Shown piece after piece: positions 32,690-44,439 of a DNA stretch of 64,000 nucleotides (positions within the stretch are counted from its first letter, which is position 1; every line of letters begins with the position of its first letter). Source of the stretch: Heterocephalus glaber (Eukaryota > Chordata > Mammalia > Rodentia > Bathyergidae); the NCBI RefSeq assembly GCF_000247695.1, contig NW_004624747.1, positions 14,698,009-14,762,008 of the forward strand. The letters are read 5' to 3'. The notes under the pieces were generated by a model. That model was not told the origin of the DNA. It saw only the letters and a list, made by a program, of their open reading frames with translations, and did no database searches. A program made the position numbers and the translations under genes.

Positions 32690-34722
32690 GGAGTAGGGAA
32701 AGGAGATATACCCTTCCAGGTCAAACCCCCAGTGACCCACCTCTTCCACCCAGACCTCGCCTCCTAACTGCACATTCAGTTGTAAATTCTTTAATGGATT
32801 AATCCACTGATGAGTAAAGTGTCCCCATGATCCAATCACCTTCCAAAATCCCCACTTCTGAATACATGAGGCTTTTGTGATATACTCTAGATCTAAACCA
32901 TAACATCCCACTGTCGGCCCCCAAAAGGTTCCTGGCCATGTCATTATGCAAAATGCATTTAGTTTACATCTAAGAATCACCAAAGTCTTAACAGTTTCAA
33001 CAGTACTAAATAGTCCAAGTTCAAAGTTCTCCTCTGAGACTCAAGGCAAACTCTTAACTGTGAGCCACTGTAAAATTCAAAATGAAACTTAAACTTGGTC
33101 AATATACAATGGGACAAGGTAAACATTCCCATTCATGGGAGTAACAGGGGAATAAAAGGGAATAGGTCCAAAGCAAGACCAAAACTCAGCAGTGCAAACA
33201 TTAAAACCTACAGCTCTGTATCTAGGACACACGGCATGTTGTGGTGAGCTATGAGCTCCAAAGCACTTGGGTGGCCCTTCCCCTATGACATTGCTGGTTG
33301 CAGCCCTCATGTCCTTTTAGGGTGGCTCCATCACTGCCTGTGGCTTTCTTTAGCAGATGTTCTATGTTTCTGGCATCTCCAACCTCCTGAGATCTCCACT
33401 GTACTTTTGGCTTCGCTCACATCTTTACACATTTCCTGATCTCCCTAGTCTTCTGAAATCTGGATAGAAGCCTTCATATTACCATAACCCTCACATTCTG
33501 CATGTTTGTAAAACCAGCAATACATAGATGATGCCAAGGTCTGCCACCCACTTGAGCAATAGCCAGACCCTCTTGGATCATGGTTGCAGAGGCCGGTGAG
33601 TACCTGGAAGGCTAAGCACTGAAATGAATCCCAGGAAACCAATTCCCTCAGTGGTTCTTCTCCAGAAAGGGGTCAAGGGGCTCTCTTCTCAAATGAAAGC
33701 TTTACAGTTTTGCAAACTTGAGCCTTCAAAGGAGAGGGTATTGCTGATTCCTGAGGGAACTTTTCAAGCCATCTTTCCTATTACCCTGGTCCAATGTACT
33801 TGGCTTCATTTTAAGGCTTTTCAGCAACCCTGCCATCCATGGCCCCAGTTTTGCAAGTGTTTGCTATCTGATGAAACTGGAAACTTCTTACATTTCCTTT
33901 TTGTTCTTTATTTTCACTGTAAATCTGGCTAAAAGCTGCCAGCAGTACTCACACCACAGCATGAACATTGGACTGCCTTGAAATTTCTTCTACCAGATTA
34001 ATTTGCCACTGCCTTAAGATATGAGCAAAGTGCAGATAAATTTTCTTCCAGAGCATAACACACATGGCCTCAAGTCCATCTGCCAATGGAGTTGTTGTTC
34101 CAAACTGAAACCTCCTGAGCTCAGCCTTTATTGTCTGCATTTTTATCAGCATTCTGGTCTTCTGAGCTCTGACAATCTCTCAACAAGCTTGACTTACAGC
34201 ATTCTAGGGTTTCTCTAGAAAGCATCGCCAAACCTTTCCAAATTTCTTGTGGAAACCATTTCCAATGCCTCTTAACCACATAGTTAAGTATAGTCACAGC
34301 AACAACCCCACTTCTCTGGTAGCAAAATCAGTTTTGGCCACTATCTTATCACTGGGACAAAATATATCACTCACAATTTACAGGAGGAGAATTTTAGTTT
34401 TGGCTCATGGTTTTTAGAGGATTCAGTCTATAGTTGGTGGTTTCCAAGGCATAAAGGGCCTGGGAGAGGAAAGCTGCTCTTATCTCATGCAGCCAGGAAG
34501 CAGAGAATGAAGGGAGCATTGCGGGAGGGAGATATAAATTCACAGATCACACTCCAGTGACTGACTCCAACCAGACTCTACCTCCTAAGAGCACCTTCAG
34601 CTCTGATATCTTCAGTAGACTAATACACTGAGGAGTATAGTGCCCTGTGACCCATTCACTTTCCAAAAGCCCTCTCCAACACTTGAGCTTTTGGCTGAAG
34701 ATTCTGGATCTAAATCATAACA
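32690..34722 (-). mobile_element. ERVL-MaLR provirus (ORR1-like), LTR-internal-LTR
   Basis: The right LTR (34318-34722) starts on the minus strand with tgttatgatttagatcc, a typical rodent MaLR LTR start. The left LTR (about 32690-32905) shares that start (ctaaaccataaca on plus) and the same body order, but is truncated at its far end. Between them lie about 1.4 kb of internal sequence, as expected for MaLR elements that lack pol. I see no intact gag-like frame. The element is an old, inactive endogenous copy, and the two LTRs differ at many positions. Confidence 0.75.
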
Positions 34723-34723
34723 G

Positions 34724-34855
34724 AGGTAAAATACATCTCTGTCTCCATTTCATAGGTAAGAAATCAAGGTCATGTAGCTATAGCAGTTAGGGTTCAAACC
34801 CAGGTGGCCTGGTTCAAGAATCTAGAGTTCTAACTACTTTACTATGGTGCCTCTC
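34724..34855 (-). repeat. MIR-like fragment
   Basis: 'tccatttcataggtaagaaa', 'tagggttcaaacccaggtgg' and 'agagttctaactactttact' match antisense MIR. Confidence 0.6.
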
Positions 34856-34904
34856 TTTGCACTGAGAACATAGCATCACCTCTTTTAAGACTCTCACCCT
34901 ATTC

Positions 34905-35165
34905 CAGCCTCTTGCCAGTAAAGATAGTGGTTAGGTGTAAGGACTATGGAGTCAGTCAGGCAGGTTGGTGCTGGAACTGTAAGTGGCATTTAATGGCTAC
35001 AGGCAGTTCAACAGGTACTCTCTTGTCTCTGGACTCATATTTTCCAAAAGTGAGATTGTAAAAACAGTGCCTGCCCCATAGGATTGGTATGAGGATAAAT
35101 GAGGTGAGTGATACTGAGTCCTCAGCATAGGGCTAGTATGTAGTAAGTACTCAATAAATAACCTA
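34905..35165 (+). repeat. MIR SINE, nearly full length
   Basis: 'gatagtggttaggtgtaagg', 'actatggagtcagtcaggca', 'cagtgcctgccccatagga' and 'gtagtaagtactcaataaat' cover MIR from end to end. Confidence 0.85.
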
Positions 35166-35515
35166 CAGCTCAGAAGCGGGGTCTCCATTTCTCTACCCCT
35201 ACTGGACTAGTGTCCTAGAACCCAGGAGTAAGGGTCTCCAGACAAGGAAGAGCTGGGATGTACAACTGAGACAGCCTATCGCTCCTTCATTCATCAACTA
35301 TGTGTTAGTCCAGCTCCTAGCAGGAATTTACTATGGATGTAGAGACCAAGATCAAACATCTCCACTAACAATACAAAAATGGAGGCAGGTCACAAACAAC
35401 TTTCCATCTTATTAATATTTTGTAACCACAATTTCCAAGACATGTTTAGATTAATTGACCACTAATTCCATGAGTTCTCAAAAGCTAAATTGTTGATATA
35501 GTTTTTAAAATTTCC
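35166..35515. other. No recognised feature
   Basis: Nothing assigned before the purine-rich patches. Confidence 0.35.
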
Positions 35516-35520
35516 GTAAT

Positions 35521-35690
35521 AGGGAGGAAAGAAGGGAGGGAAGAAAGGAGTAAGAGAGGGAGAAAGGAAGAGAGAATAAAGAGACAATTTGTTTGCTACT
35601 GGTATGGGAGTTCTAGAAGCCTTTAACATACAATTACACATTGTGAATATTCAGAGAGAGAAAGAGAGAGACAGAGAGAGAGAGGGAGTA
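35521..35690. repeat. GA-rich simple repeats, two patches
   Basis: About 35521-35585 is GGAAG-type purine repeat. About 35651-35690 is (GA)n. The gap between is ordinary sequence. Confidence 0.85.
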
Positions 35691-35994
35691 TGTAGCAGGT
35701 TTTTTTCTTTGTTGGCCAAAGACGATAATATCAAATACAGTGAAACACATACATGGCTCCACGGGATAAGTTTGAGTTATTCCCAAAATAGATTCTGAGA
35801 CAAGGATTAAAGATAAGTAGTTTATTTGAGAAGCACAAGGAACAGAAGTAGGTGAGGGGGAGGTGCATTATTAAACCAGCAAGGACTGTGGGCAGCTACA
35901 GATAAATTTGAGTGGAAATTGGAGTAAAATGCACATCCCAGATCTGCCCCACTTGAGGGAAAGTGAACTAGAATATTTGTAGACAAGACTTTCT
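35691..35994. other. No recognised feature
   Basis: Nothing recognised between the (GA)n patch and the ID. Confidence 0.35.
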
Positions 35995-36007
35995 CAGTCT
36001 GGGTATT

Positions 36008-36093
36008 ATTTTTTTTTTTTGGTACCTGGAATTGAACTCAGGTCCTTGAGCTTGCGAGGCAGGTGGCGCAACCACTGAGCTAAATCCCCGGCC
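36008..36093 (-). mobile_element. ID SINE (ggtacc subfamily)
   Basis: T-run, 'ggtacctggaattgaactca', 'gagctaaatccccggcc'. Imperfect 13-bp duplication cagtctgggtatt (35995-36007) and cagtcttggcatt (36094-36106). Confidence 0.92.
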
Positions 36094-36106
36094 CAGTCTT
36101 GGCATT

Positions 36107-37175
36107 GTTAATGTTTGGAATGAATAATTCTGTCACAGGGCTCTCTGTCTTATGCACTGTGGGATATTTGTCAGCACCCTTGACCTCTACCCACTAGATG
36201 CCAGTAGCACCTCTAGCCCTTCCCTGGTCAAGATAACCAAAAATATGTCCTGAGCTTGACAAAATCCCTCCTTCATTTGAGAACCACTTTTAGTGCCCAA
36301 TTTTTCTTGTCTTTGAGGGATACTGGAGAAAGAGATGGTATTTCATCATCAGAGAAAGAAGGGAGAATTACTGAACCAATCACTGTCACTAAACATTCCA
36401 ATTAACTCCAATATTGAAATACCATAAATAATAAAAAATGAATATTCATATAGTTTTATCTTTGCCCAAATTCATGATAATCTAGAATAAATTTATGGAA
36501 AGAGTATGAATACTTTTAAAGATTTTCTTCCATATTATAGACTGCCCTCTCCTCAGTAGTATAAAGATATGTCTATTTTCTTACATCATATCAGCTCAAA
36601 GTATATATTTCTTGACTTTTTTCCTTTTATAAAGCAAAAATTGAAATTTGTTTTTAAGTGCATTTTATGTAAGTGTAAACTTTCCATATTTCTTAGTCTG
36701 TGAACTCCAAGTCCAAAGCTTTGCCTATTATTCTGCCTGGTGATTTGCTTCTGAGGGTTGAGTAGTGCTCCCCCACACAGATGAGATGCTCCCTCCTTCT
36801 TATCTTTGCTTCTTTTTCCAGGCCTCCCATTACCCCATTGCCAGGAGTGACTGTGAACTTGAGACATAATTAACCATAGATATGAACTAGCCCAGCAGAC
36901 TCACTAAGTAGTTCTTAGTGAATTAGCTACTCTGATTCTTCTGCCTTCTCTACACATTTTACAGATCAATTGGTGCTATATGGAACCTGAAGCTTCTGGG
37001 ACTTGACCCTGCCTTTCACTGTGTGGCTCTAGCCTACCTCCTATCTCTCTTCTTGGCTTTGAAAAGGATGGAGGAGTTGGGAAATTCCACCACAGTAACA
37101 TCAGATTAAAAGTTCCAATGATGAATGTCATCATATTGTATACCTAAAATGTACCAGTAAACTTAATGAATTAAA
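36107..37175. other. About 1 kb without recognised features
   Basis: No repeat or gene assigned. Mostly AT-rich. Confidence 0.3.
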
Positions 37176-37179
37176 AACA

Positions 37180-37860
37180 TTGACCATATAACACCAAGGA
37201 GGAAGGGCACAAATCCCACTCCTTAAATGTAGGCAACACACCTTTCCCCAAAAAAGAACAGTATGGAAATGGAAAAATGCATGACTTTACAATAGAGAAA
37301 CTTAATAAACAGTACTTCAGCCAAGTGGCCAAGTTCAACAACAACAGCCATAAATCCATTTGACAGATATCCTTGACATGACACTTAATCCCTGTGGTCC
37401 TCCTCCCAAACCCCATTACCCCATCTAATCATGAGGAAAAAACACCAGACCAACTCCAATACATGGATATCCTATAAAAACTTGACCAGTATTCCTCAAA
37501 ATTTGTCAAGACATCAATAACTTTCACGGTCAAGGCCATCAACAACAAGACCAGTCTATGAAACTGCATAGTCAAAAGAAGCCTAAAGAAGATATGGCAA
37601 CTAAGTGCACGTGACATCCAATGGAGTCACAAAACAGGAAAAGACATCAAGCCAAAACTATAGAAATCTAAATAAACTTTAGGCTTAGTCAATAGTAATG
37701 TATAAATAAAGTTTTACTCTCTGTAACAAATGTATCTAGTAATATAAGATGTTAATAATAGGTAAAACTGGGCGTGGAGTATATGGGAACTCGGTACTAT
37801 ATTCACAACTTTTCTGTAATTCAAATGTATTCTAAGTAATCAAATTTATTAAGAAAATAT
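37180..37860 (+). mobile_element. L1M 3' UTR (L1ME/L1MD-like)
   Basis: 'gatatggcaactaagtgcac', 'caatggagtcacaaaacagg', 'agtcaatagtaatgtataaa', 'taagatgttaataataggta' and 'gtatatgggaactcggtact' match the characteristic 3' end of old L1M families. Confidence 0.75.
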
Positions 37861-37862
37861 TC

Positions 37863-38075
37863 TGTTATGGTTTAGATATTATTTGAGTCTCCCAAAAGTT
37901 GATGTGTTGAAGTTTAATCCCCACTGTGAGATTCAACTTAACCCAACCATGCTGCTCAGAGGTGGGGCCTTTGGGAGGTGATTAGGTTTAGATAAGGTCC
38001 TCAGGGTTGAGCCCTCATTATTGAACACTTGTGGCTTTATAAGGGAGAGAGACCAGAAGACACATGCGTGCACGT

Positions 38076-38111
<36 letters not shown>

Positions 38112-38236
38112 TCCCCATCTCTTTCCACATGATCCCCATCCACAGACTTGGGAACTGTTGCCAAAATAAACCTCTTTTCTTTATAACCATCCAGTCTGTG
38201 GTATTATGTCATTAGCAACATAAAATGAACTAACAC
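37863..38236 (+). mobile_element. MaLR LTR, apparently full length, containing (CA)n
   Basis: It begins tgttatggtttagatatt and ends aatgaactaacaca. Inner motifs include 'ggtggggcctttgggaggtg', 'aaaataaacctcttttcttt' and 'cagtctgtggtattatgtca'. The aataaa serves as the LTR polyadenylation signal in this family. A (CA)n array of about 20 units (38071-38110) lies inside. No 5-bp duplication is visible, so it may be a solo LTR with decayed flanks. Confidence 0.85.
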
Positions 38237-38490
38237 AGCTGGTAAAGATTTTCTTCCAAGACGAGATATTCCAACAGCTAAGGATACAGCCTACATCTGG
38301 AGTGATAGCCAATCCATAGTTTCTCTTAGAAATCTCCATTCTGAAATTTCAGATGAGCACTGAATTGTAGAGTTTAAAGACTGGAGTGACCTTAAGCAAA
38401 ATCATATAACTTCTCTGAGGATAATTCATCATCTGTTAAAAGGAATAGAGAACACTGATGTGCTTTTCTCAGAGACACTGTAAGTACTGT
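38237..38490. other. No confident feature
   Basis: The stretch near 38390-38470 is weakly MIR-like ('taacttctctgaggataatt'), not firm. Confidence 0.3.
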
Positions 38491-38494
38491 TAAT

Positions 38495-38680
38495 AGTAAC
38501 AGGTGTCATTTATGGAGTATTTTCTAGGCAAAATGGAAAGCACTTAATCATCTTAGTTAATTCTCACAATGCTCCTATAAAATAGAAACTGTTCTTATGA
38601 CCATTTTACTGATGAAGAAACTGCGATTAGCTGAGATGAACTTGGCTATGTCTGTGTAGCTAAGGAACACCCAAGAAAGA
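38495..38680 (-). repeat. MIR SINE
   Basis: 'ggaaagcacttaatcatctt', 'gttaattctcacaatgctcc' and 'ccattttactgatgaagaaa' are antisense MIR. Confidence 0.75.
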
Positions 38681-38924
38681 AATTGATGGCAGATTGTCCA
38701 AAAGGCCATGTATCTAATCATGATGATGCTTCCTCTAATCAAGAGACAATACTATACACTTATCAAGAGTAGGAATTACGGTTTGGAGTTAGCAGCTGTA
38801 TTCTCTTTTATTTGCATATTATAGGTCCTCCATAAATGTTTGTTAAATGGTTTAATAATGAGTAAATGAATAGATGAGTGGGAAAATTTATGAAATATGG
38901 AAATGTATATTTTCATGATAAGTA

Positions 38925-39425
38925 TTATCAATTCTGTTAGTTATATAGCACATCACTCCAAAACTAGGTGGTTTAAACTAACAACGTTCATTTATTACAA
39001 CTCACAATTTCTGTAGGTCAAAACTTTGGGGTCCACAACAGTTTGGTTTGGCTGAGTGGCTCTTCTTTGGGGTCTTTCATGTGACTGTAGGCAAGATGTT
39101 GACTGCAGTCATCTGAAGCCTGATGGGAGCTGGAGGATCTGCTTCCAAGGTTGCTTATCAATGTGATTGACAAGTTGGTCCCGTCAAAAGGATGACTGGG
39201 CAGCCTCACAGCATGGTGGCTGGCTTCTCCCAGAGCAAGTAATTTCATAGACCAAGCAGCTGCAATGCCTCTTATGACCTATCCTTGGAATTCACACATC
39301 ATCTATTCATCCCATGAGGTAACCCTCATTCAACTTGGAAAGAAACTAGAAAAATACTTCAGTGCCATGGGGTGAGGATCACTGGGGGCTGTCTTGGAGG
39401 TATCACTCTTCTCTTAGACTTGAAG
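38925..39425 (-). mobile_element. MaLR LTR (older MLT1 type)
   Basis: 'cactccaaaactaggtggtt', 'taaactaacaacgttcattt', 'ggcttctcccagagcaagta' and 'tgacctatccttggaattca' match an old MLT1 LTR in antisense. Diverged but nearly complete. Confidence 0.7.
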
Positions 39426-41690
39426 CTTGAAGTTGGAGTTTTCAGAATTTTTTTTCTGATACCAGAGATTGATAAAAACACAAATATTTCACTTTTGCCC
39501 TAGACCATTTCGTTAAAACCAGCACAAACTCATGGAAGGGAGACAAAGGCTATCAGTGCACTTTGAGTTCCTCCCTGGTTCTGGTCATCATTTCTGGTAC
39601 CCAAGTCAATGTTCTCCTGACCTACCCAGTTCCTGGAGCCTCCAGGAAATGTCATTGTAGCTTCTCATCTCTACTTTTGTTCCCCACATAGAATATTAAA
39701 ATGGTTTGGGGAGCAGAGTCATAAAAGTGTGGTACATTGGATCAATGAAGCTAATGCTAGTAGAAATTGATTCTGAACAAACTAGAAAATGGAAGGAGAT
39801 CTCTGAGTCCTTAATCCTTTCCGTGTCTTGTCCTCACTATTTTTCAAAAGACCTTGTCTCCACCCTTTGGTACCTAGCCCATATCCTTTTAGCCATCTCA
39901 TTGTTCTAAGTTCTACTAGTTGCATTGTCAGTCTTTAACACTGTGGTATAAATTAAACCCTATGGCTCCAAGTCCTATACTCCTTTCTTGATGACAATTA
40001 TGACTTCTGTTGTAATATACCACAATGCCTCCTTTCATTAACCATTCCAAAGTGTCCAAAGAAGAAGCAGTTAGCCACAGTAGAGGATTCCACATATGTT
40101 CCCATCTCAACTTCTTTGCTTTCTTTGCCCAAAACCCAAACCTCTACCTGAGTAACTAATATGCAACTAAGACCTTATACTGGTTATTTGTCCTTCCAGT
40201 ACTACTTTCTGCCCTTCTCTACCCTGTCTTTTCCCTAGGAAACTGATTGCTATGAACTACATAAAGATGCTGCCATGTCTTCTGATTCTAAGAAGATACA
40301 TTTTTGTCTTATTCCCTCCCCACCAGGTTATGATTTTGCAAATATCTGTACACCTGTTGCTGGACCAAGCTTCTGTCAGGTGAACTTTCTTCCACAATCA
40401 CAGGTCTTAAAGTGTTCCAGGAACACTGCACCTTCTCCCTTCACTGCTAACAACACCCCTCTGATGCCAGCCCCTCAGTGCTTCGTCATTCCATGATGGT
40501 CTCTTTATGACTGCCCCGACTCCCTAAATAGTTCAGTAAGTTTTTCTCAATTATCTCTTTGGAATATGCTGTTACGTGCTAGGACCCTGAAGAATACAGA
40601 TTGCCTTCCTGGGTCCCTGCCTGTCTCCTTTTTCTCATTGTTGACAGTAGTTGCAGGAATCTGCTCCCAAATTCCAAGCTGCAGCAGCCAAATCAACCAA
40701 GCATCACGAAGCTTTGCCAAAACTCTGAGGCCTTGGAGATGTGCATTAGAAGGTGAATAAGGCAAATGCTTTAGGAAAGATGTGCTCCAGCTGGTGGCTG
40801 TGGTGATATTTAAAGGAAAAGGGTGAAGTGGAGTGGGGTAAAAAAATTTTCATCCCAACCTCTGCAGCTCCATCCTCTACTCAGAGAGAGGCAACTGCTG
40901 CTTTCTTCAGCCTCTTTCTGCAGAGAAACAGACTCAATAGGTGTTGGAGAAGGTGAATCTATATCAGAGCTTCTGTATCTTTTAGGAAAGATTCCAGAAC
41001 TAAAGATAAGAGATGGCAGCATGTTAGAACCACACATTGCTATGTTTTAAAATACAGCATATTAAAAGTAAATTTGAGGTATGTGGAGCTGACAGATTGG
41101 GACATAACTGGCATGGAAAGAATAGTTAGATAATCACAATTCCCAGGAGCACACCACACTGTAGGAAAGGCAGATACTTGGAGAAGCACCAGGGTTGATC
41201 AGGAGGTAGAAGCAGAGAGGGAAACCCTGGGTAAGTCCCTAGATCGTTTTCCACAGGAAGAAACAATCAAGACAGGATAATAGAGATTGTCTTAGAATTG
41301 ACCAGTATGAATAATTTCAGCAGACTGTGAAGCATAGGAATCATCATTAGTGGCCTGGTACCTGACCCTGGAATGATTAGAGTAGTGGCCTGGAGGTTAA
41401 GAGCTTGATAAAGGAGGTGATTGAGATGTGGGATCTGGCAGTTGATTTGCCTTTGAAAACCATGCTCAGTGAGCTAGTCATTTATTGTCTCCAGGAACTG
41501 GCTAGCCCTAGAAGGGACAGTCACTCAAAGATCACTAGGTCCTAGACATTTTTTTAAAAAACAGAAAAAAGCATGGTTAATATAACCCAAGATTACTTCT
41601 CAAAGACACGTGTCCCCAAAATATTGAATCTAGATTTGTCAAAAGACAGAGACCATGCAGTATTTCAGATAGAAGTATAATGTAAGGAGG
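39426..41690. other. About 2.3 kb, mostly unassigned
   Basis: 39446-39475 looks like a truncated ID end (T-run, then ctgataccagagattgat). About 40380-40450 is faintly L2-like. The rest has no recognised repeat, and the short open frames show no domain. Confidence 0.3.
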
Positions 41691-41694
41691 GACT

Positions 41695-42260
41695 GGAGTT
41701 CAGGAATCTTGGTGGAATTTCTAATAGATAGGCCTGCTCTTGCTAAGCTCCTCCTCTCTCACCTCAAATCCCAGCGTTTCATTTGTCAACCCAGCTACAA
41801 TGGACACTCTGGTGATTGGCATTTCCCAGCTTTCATTTCCCTCTCTGGAGCCAGCATTCCCCGATTCTCATGGTTTCAGTAGATGGATTTGAGCCAATCA
41901 GATTATCTACCGTGTGGGCACAATGACTGGTTTATGTATGAATATGTATGGAGCCAATCAAGACCATTGATCATATTTGCAGAGGCTCCTGGATAGAAAA
42001 GCCTCCTCTCTCTTTCATAAGGACTACCAGAAGAAACTGTTCCTCATCCTTTGGACAATATGTTGTGAAGAACTTTAGCAACCATTTTATGGCTGAATAA
42101 ATGTGATCTGGGAGCCCAAGGAAACACAAAGCACCTGGATTCTTGATGCCATAAGTTGTGCTGCTAGAATAAAGCCACTCTACATCCTGATGCATCCTTG
42201 GACTCTTCAACCACCCTAGACAATCAATGAGTTGGCTTTCATGTCACTTGTAACATAAAA
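41695..42260 (+). mobile_element. Repeat-like block with paired CCAAT boxes (LTR-like, unnamed)
   Basis: The order of motifs ('ggtttatgtatgaatatgta', 'tttatggctgaataaatgtg', 'gctagaataaagccactcta') resembles an old interspersed LTR-type repeat that I cannot name. Two identical gagccaatca decamers lie at 41891-41900 and 41951-41960, exactly 60 bp apart, and fit NF-Y sites. Two AATAAA-type signals follow. Confidence 0.4.
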
Positions 42261-42422
42261 AGTATACTGTCCCACCTGCAAATTCCAGCCCCAAAAGACT
42301 GCTTACAAACCCTCCTAGCCCTCCCAAGCCCTAGAGTTCACTCTCCTCTCTCGTGCTTTCTCTTCCTGACACCAACCTGTGCTTGGAGGGAACTTTCCTT
42401 CCAAAAACTCTGTGCAACCATC

Positions 42423-42764
42423 TGTCTTAGTCAATTTCCTCATTGTTGAGACAAAATACCTGACACCTAGAGCTTAAAGGAGATGGTTATTTTGGCTCAT
42501 GTTTCAGTCCATGGTCAGCTAGCTCCAAAGAGGAATGGGAGAAGGGCACAGTAGAGGAACGCAGAGAGCAAGCAGAGAGCAAAGGAAGGAGCTGGGGAAG
42601 GAGATAAACCCTTCTAGGTTATGCCCAGTGACCTGCCTGTTCCAAGCAGACCACACCTCCTAACAGAAGTCAGCTCTAAGTCCCTATAATCCAATCACAT
42701 TCCAAAAGCCCCACCAATGAGTGCCTGAGGTGCTTGGGGGGACAACTACATATTAACCACGACA
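42423..42764 (-). mobile_element. MaLR LTR (ORR1/MT-like), complete solo LTR
   Basis: On the plus strand it begins tgtcttagtcaatttcctca and ends tattaaccacgaca, so the LTR on the minus strand starts TGTCG and ends ACA. 'gcccagtgacctgcctgttc' and 'ccaatcacattccaaaagcc' also occur in the MaLR provirus at 32690-34722. Flanks ccatc and ccacc may be a decayed 5-bp duplication. Confidence 0.82.
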
Positions 42765-42870
42765 CCACCATACACACATAAGACCAGTACCTTCCTCTAG
42801 TTTAAACTTCATCATTATTGAGTAACTACTGCAGGCATTTCAATCTCCACCCCCTTTACCAGTTATCCTT

Positions 42871-42960
42871 TTTTTTTTTTTTTTTTTCGTACCAGGGATG
42901 GAGCTCAGGTCCTTGCACTTGTGAGGCAAGCGGTGGAGCCACTGAGCTAAATTCCCGGCC
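42871..42960 (-). mobile_element. ID SINE (gtacc subfamily), perfect duplication
   Basis: A long T-run, 'cgtaccagggatggagctca', 'gagctaaattcccggcc'. Identical 12-bp duplications ccagttatcctt at 42859-42870 and 42961-42972. Confidence 0.95.
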
Positions 42961-42972
42961 CCAGTTATCCTT

Positions 42973-43795
42973 ATTAACAAAGATGGTGCCTGGGCTAATG
43001 GGATGCAAATAAGGAGACACTGGCCTAAATGGGCAGTTGGGAAATGTATGTTCCAGTTCTGTCTCTGATCTTTGTCTGTTATGTGGCTGAGGCTAAGCAC
43101 CTTACTCTCTCAATGACTATATCTTTGAAATGAGAATTGAAACAAGATTTGAGCATTTTCTATCATGTTCTTCCAGTGCCTGGGGCTCTAAATTGCTGAT
43201 TCCAGGGCCTCAACAAAAGTAGTGGGATTGACAGGGGTATAATGTCATCTACTCTCTGTGCTCAGTTTCAACAATAGCTGCTTAATGCAGAAAAAAATAA
43301 AAGCTACTAGAGAAAATGATATCTGAGAGATTATGCTAATCTTTAAGACTGCTTATCAAGACGTTCTGCTTTTGTTTTCAGGCACATGGTAGGATTACTT
43401 ATTTCACTCCTTGAAATTTAGGTATGTCTATTTGTTTCCTTTAGCTAATAAAATATGAAGCACAAATGATATGTGCCACTTCTGGGCAAAAGCTTTAAAA
43501 CAGAGCATCCAATTCAACATATTCCTATTTTTCCTTCTATGATGATCATAAAAACATATTAAAATGGAGTTTCCACTAGCCTGCTTTCTTAGAAAAGTAA
43601 TAAGCAAAGTACCCTCTGCCCCACCCATCCCAACCAACATACCTTTGTGACACTTCATGAGTGAGAAATACAGTTTTGTTATTTTAGGACTCTGTGACTT
43701 TAGGTTGTCTGTTACTACAGCAATGCCTAGCCTACCCTGATTGATACAGGTCCTTCCCAGTTTGACTTAATATATCTTCCATTTATTAAGTTCCG
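42973..43795. other. No recognised feature
   Basis: About 820 bp without a repeat or gene I can name. Confidence 0.35.
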
Positions 43796-43799
43796 TGTA

Positions 43800-43992
43800 T
43801 CAGATTAGTGTTAAGAACTTCACCTATTTCAATACAAAACTTCTTTAAATCTGTCTACACCCACAGATAGAAATCCTATTAGTGTTCTCATTTACAGATA
43901 AGGAAACTGGGGCCCCAAGAGGTTCAATAAATTGGCCAAGTTCACACAGCTAATGAGTGGCATGGTCAGGACACAAGCCCAAACTAATAATG
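43800..43992 (-). repeat. MIR SINE
   Basis: 'ttctcatttacagataagga', 'aactggggccccaagaggtt' and 'gttcacacagctaatgagtg' are antisense MIR, well preserved. Confidence 0.85.
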
Positions 43993-44424
43993 ATAATTGT
44001 CTCCATTTCTCATAGGAATTGAACCCAGTTGTGTGCCGAAGCCAGCTTATACCAGCTCATGAGAGCTGTGGGCATCTCTTCCCAAGGTCATATTCAGGAA
44101 TATCATATCAGTAGCTTGAAATCAATTCTGATGGGAATGTTTTTACCGTGGAAATTAGCAAATGTTACAATGCAGGACTTTTGTGTTTTTACTGCAGAAC
44201 CAGTTTACCCACATACCATTGACTGGACCTGTATTATCAGAGCCAGCCTAGCTGAGTTCTAATCCACTAAATTTGTTCTGAATATCTTGAGATTCCCCAA
44301 AATGTTTTGTTGTTGTTATTGTTGATGATGAGAAAGGATTTGCAGTGAGACCAGCACCAATCAATGGAATCATAAGTTGAGTTGCTGAGAACAAGAAGAG
44401 AGGAGGTACTTTGCAGGGTGGCTT
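43993..44424. other. Unassigned sequence upstream of the retrocopy
   Basis: No feature recognised. Its right edge, gcttaaaaag, fits the TT/AAAA cleavage preference of L1 endonuclease. Confidence 0.4.
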
Positions 44425-44439
44425 AAAAAGGCTACAAGA

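Noticed and set aside
32906..34317. Possible gag/pol coding in the MaLR internal region
   Set aside because: The minus-strand frames are short (about 70 codons or fewer) and show no retroviral motif such as a zinc knuckle, protease or reverse transcriptase signature.
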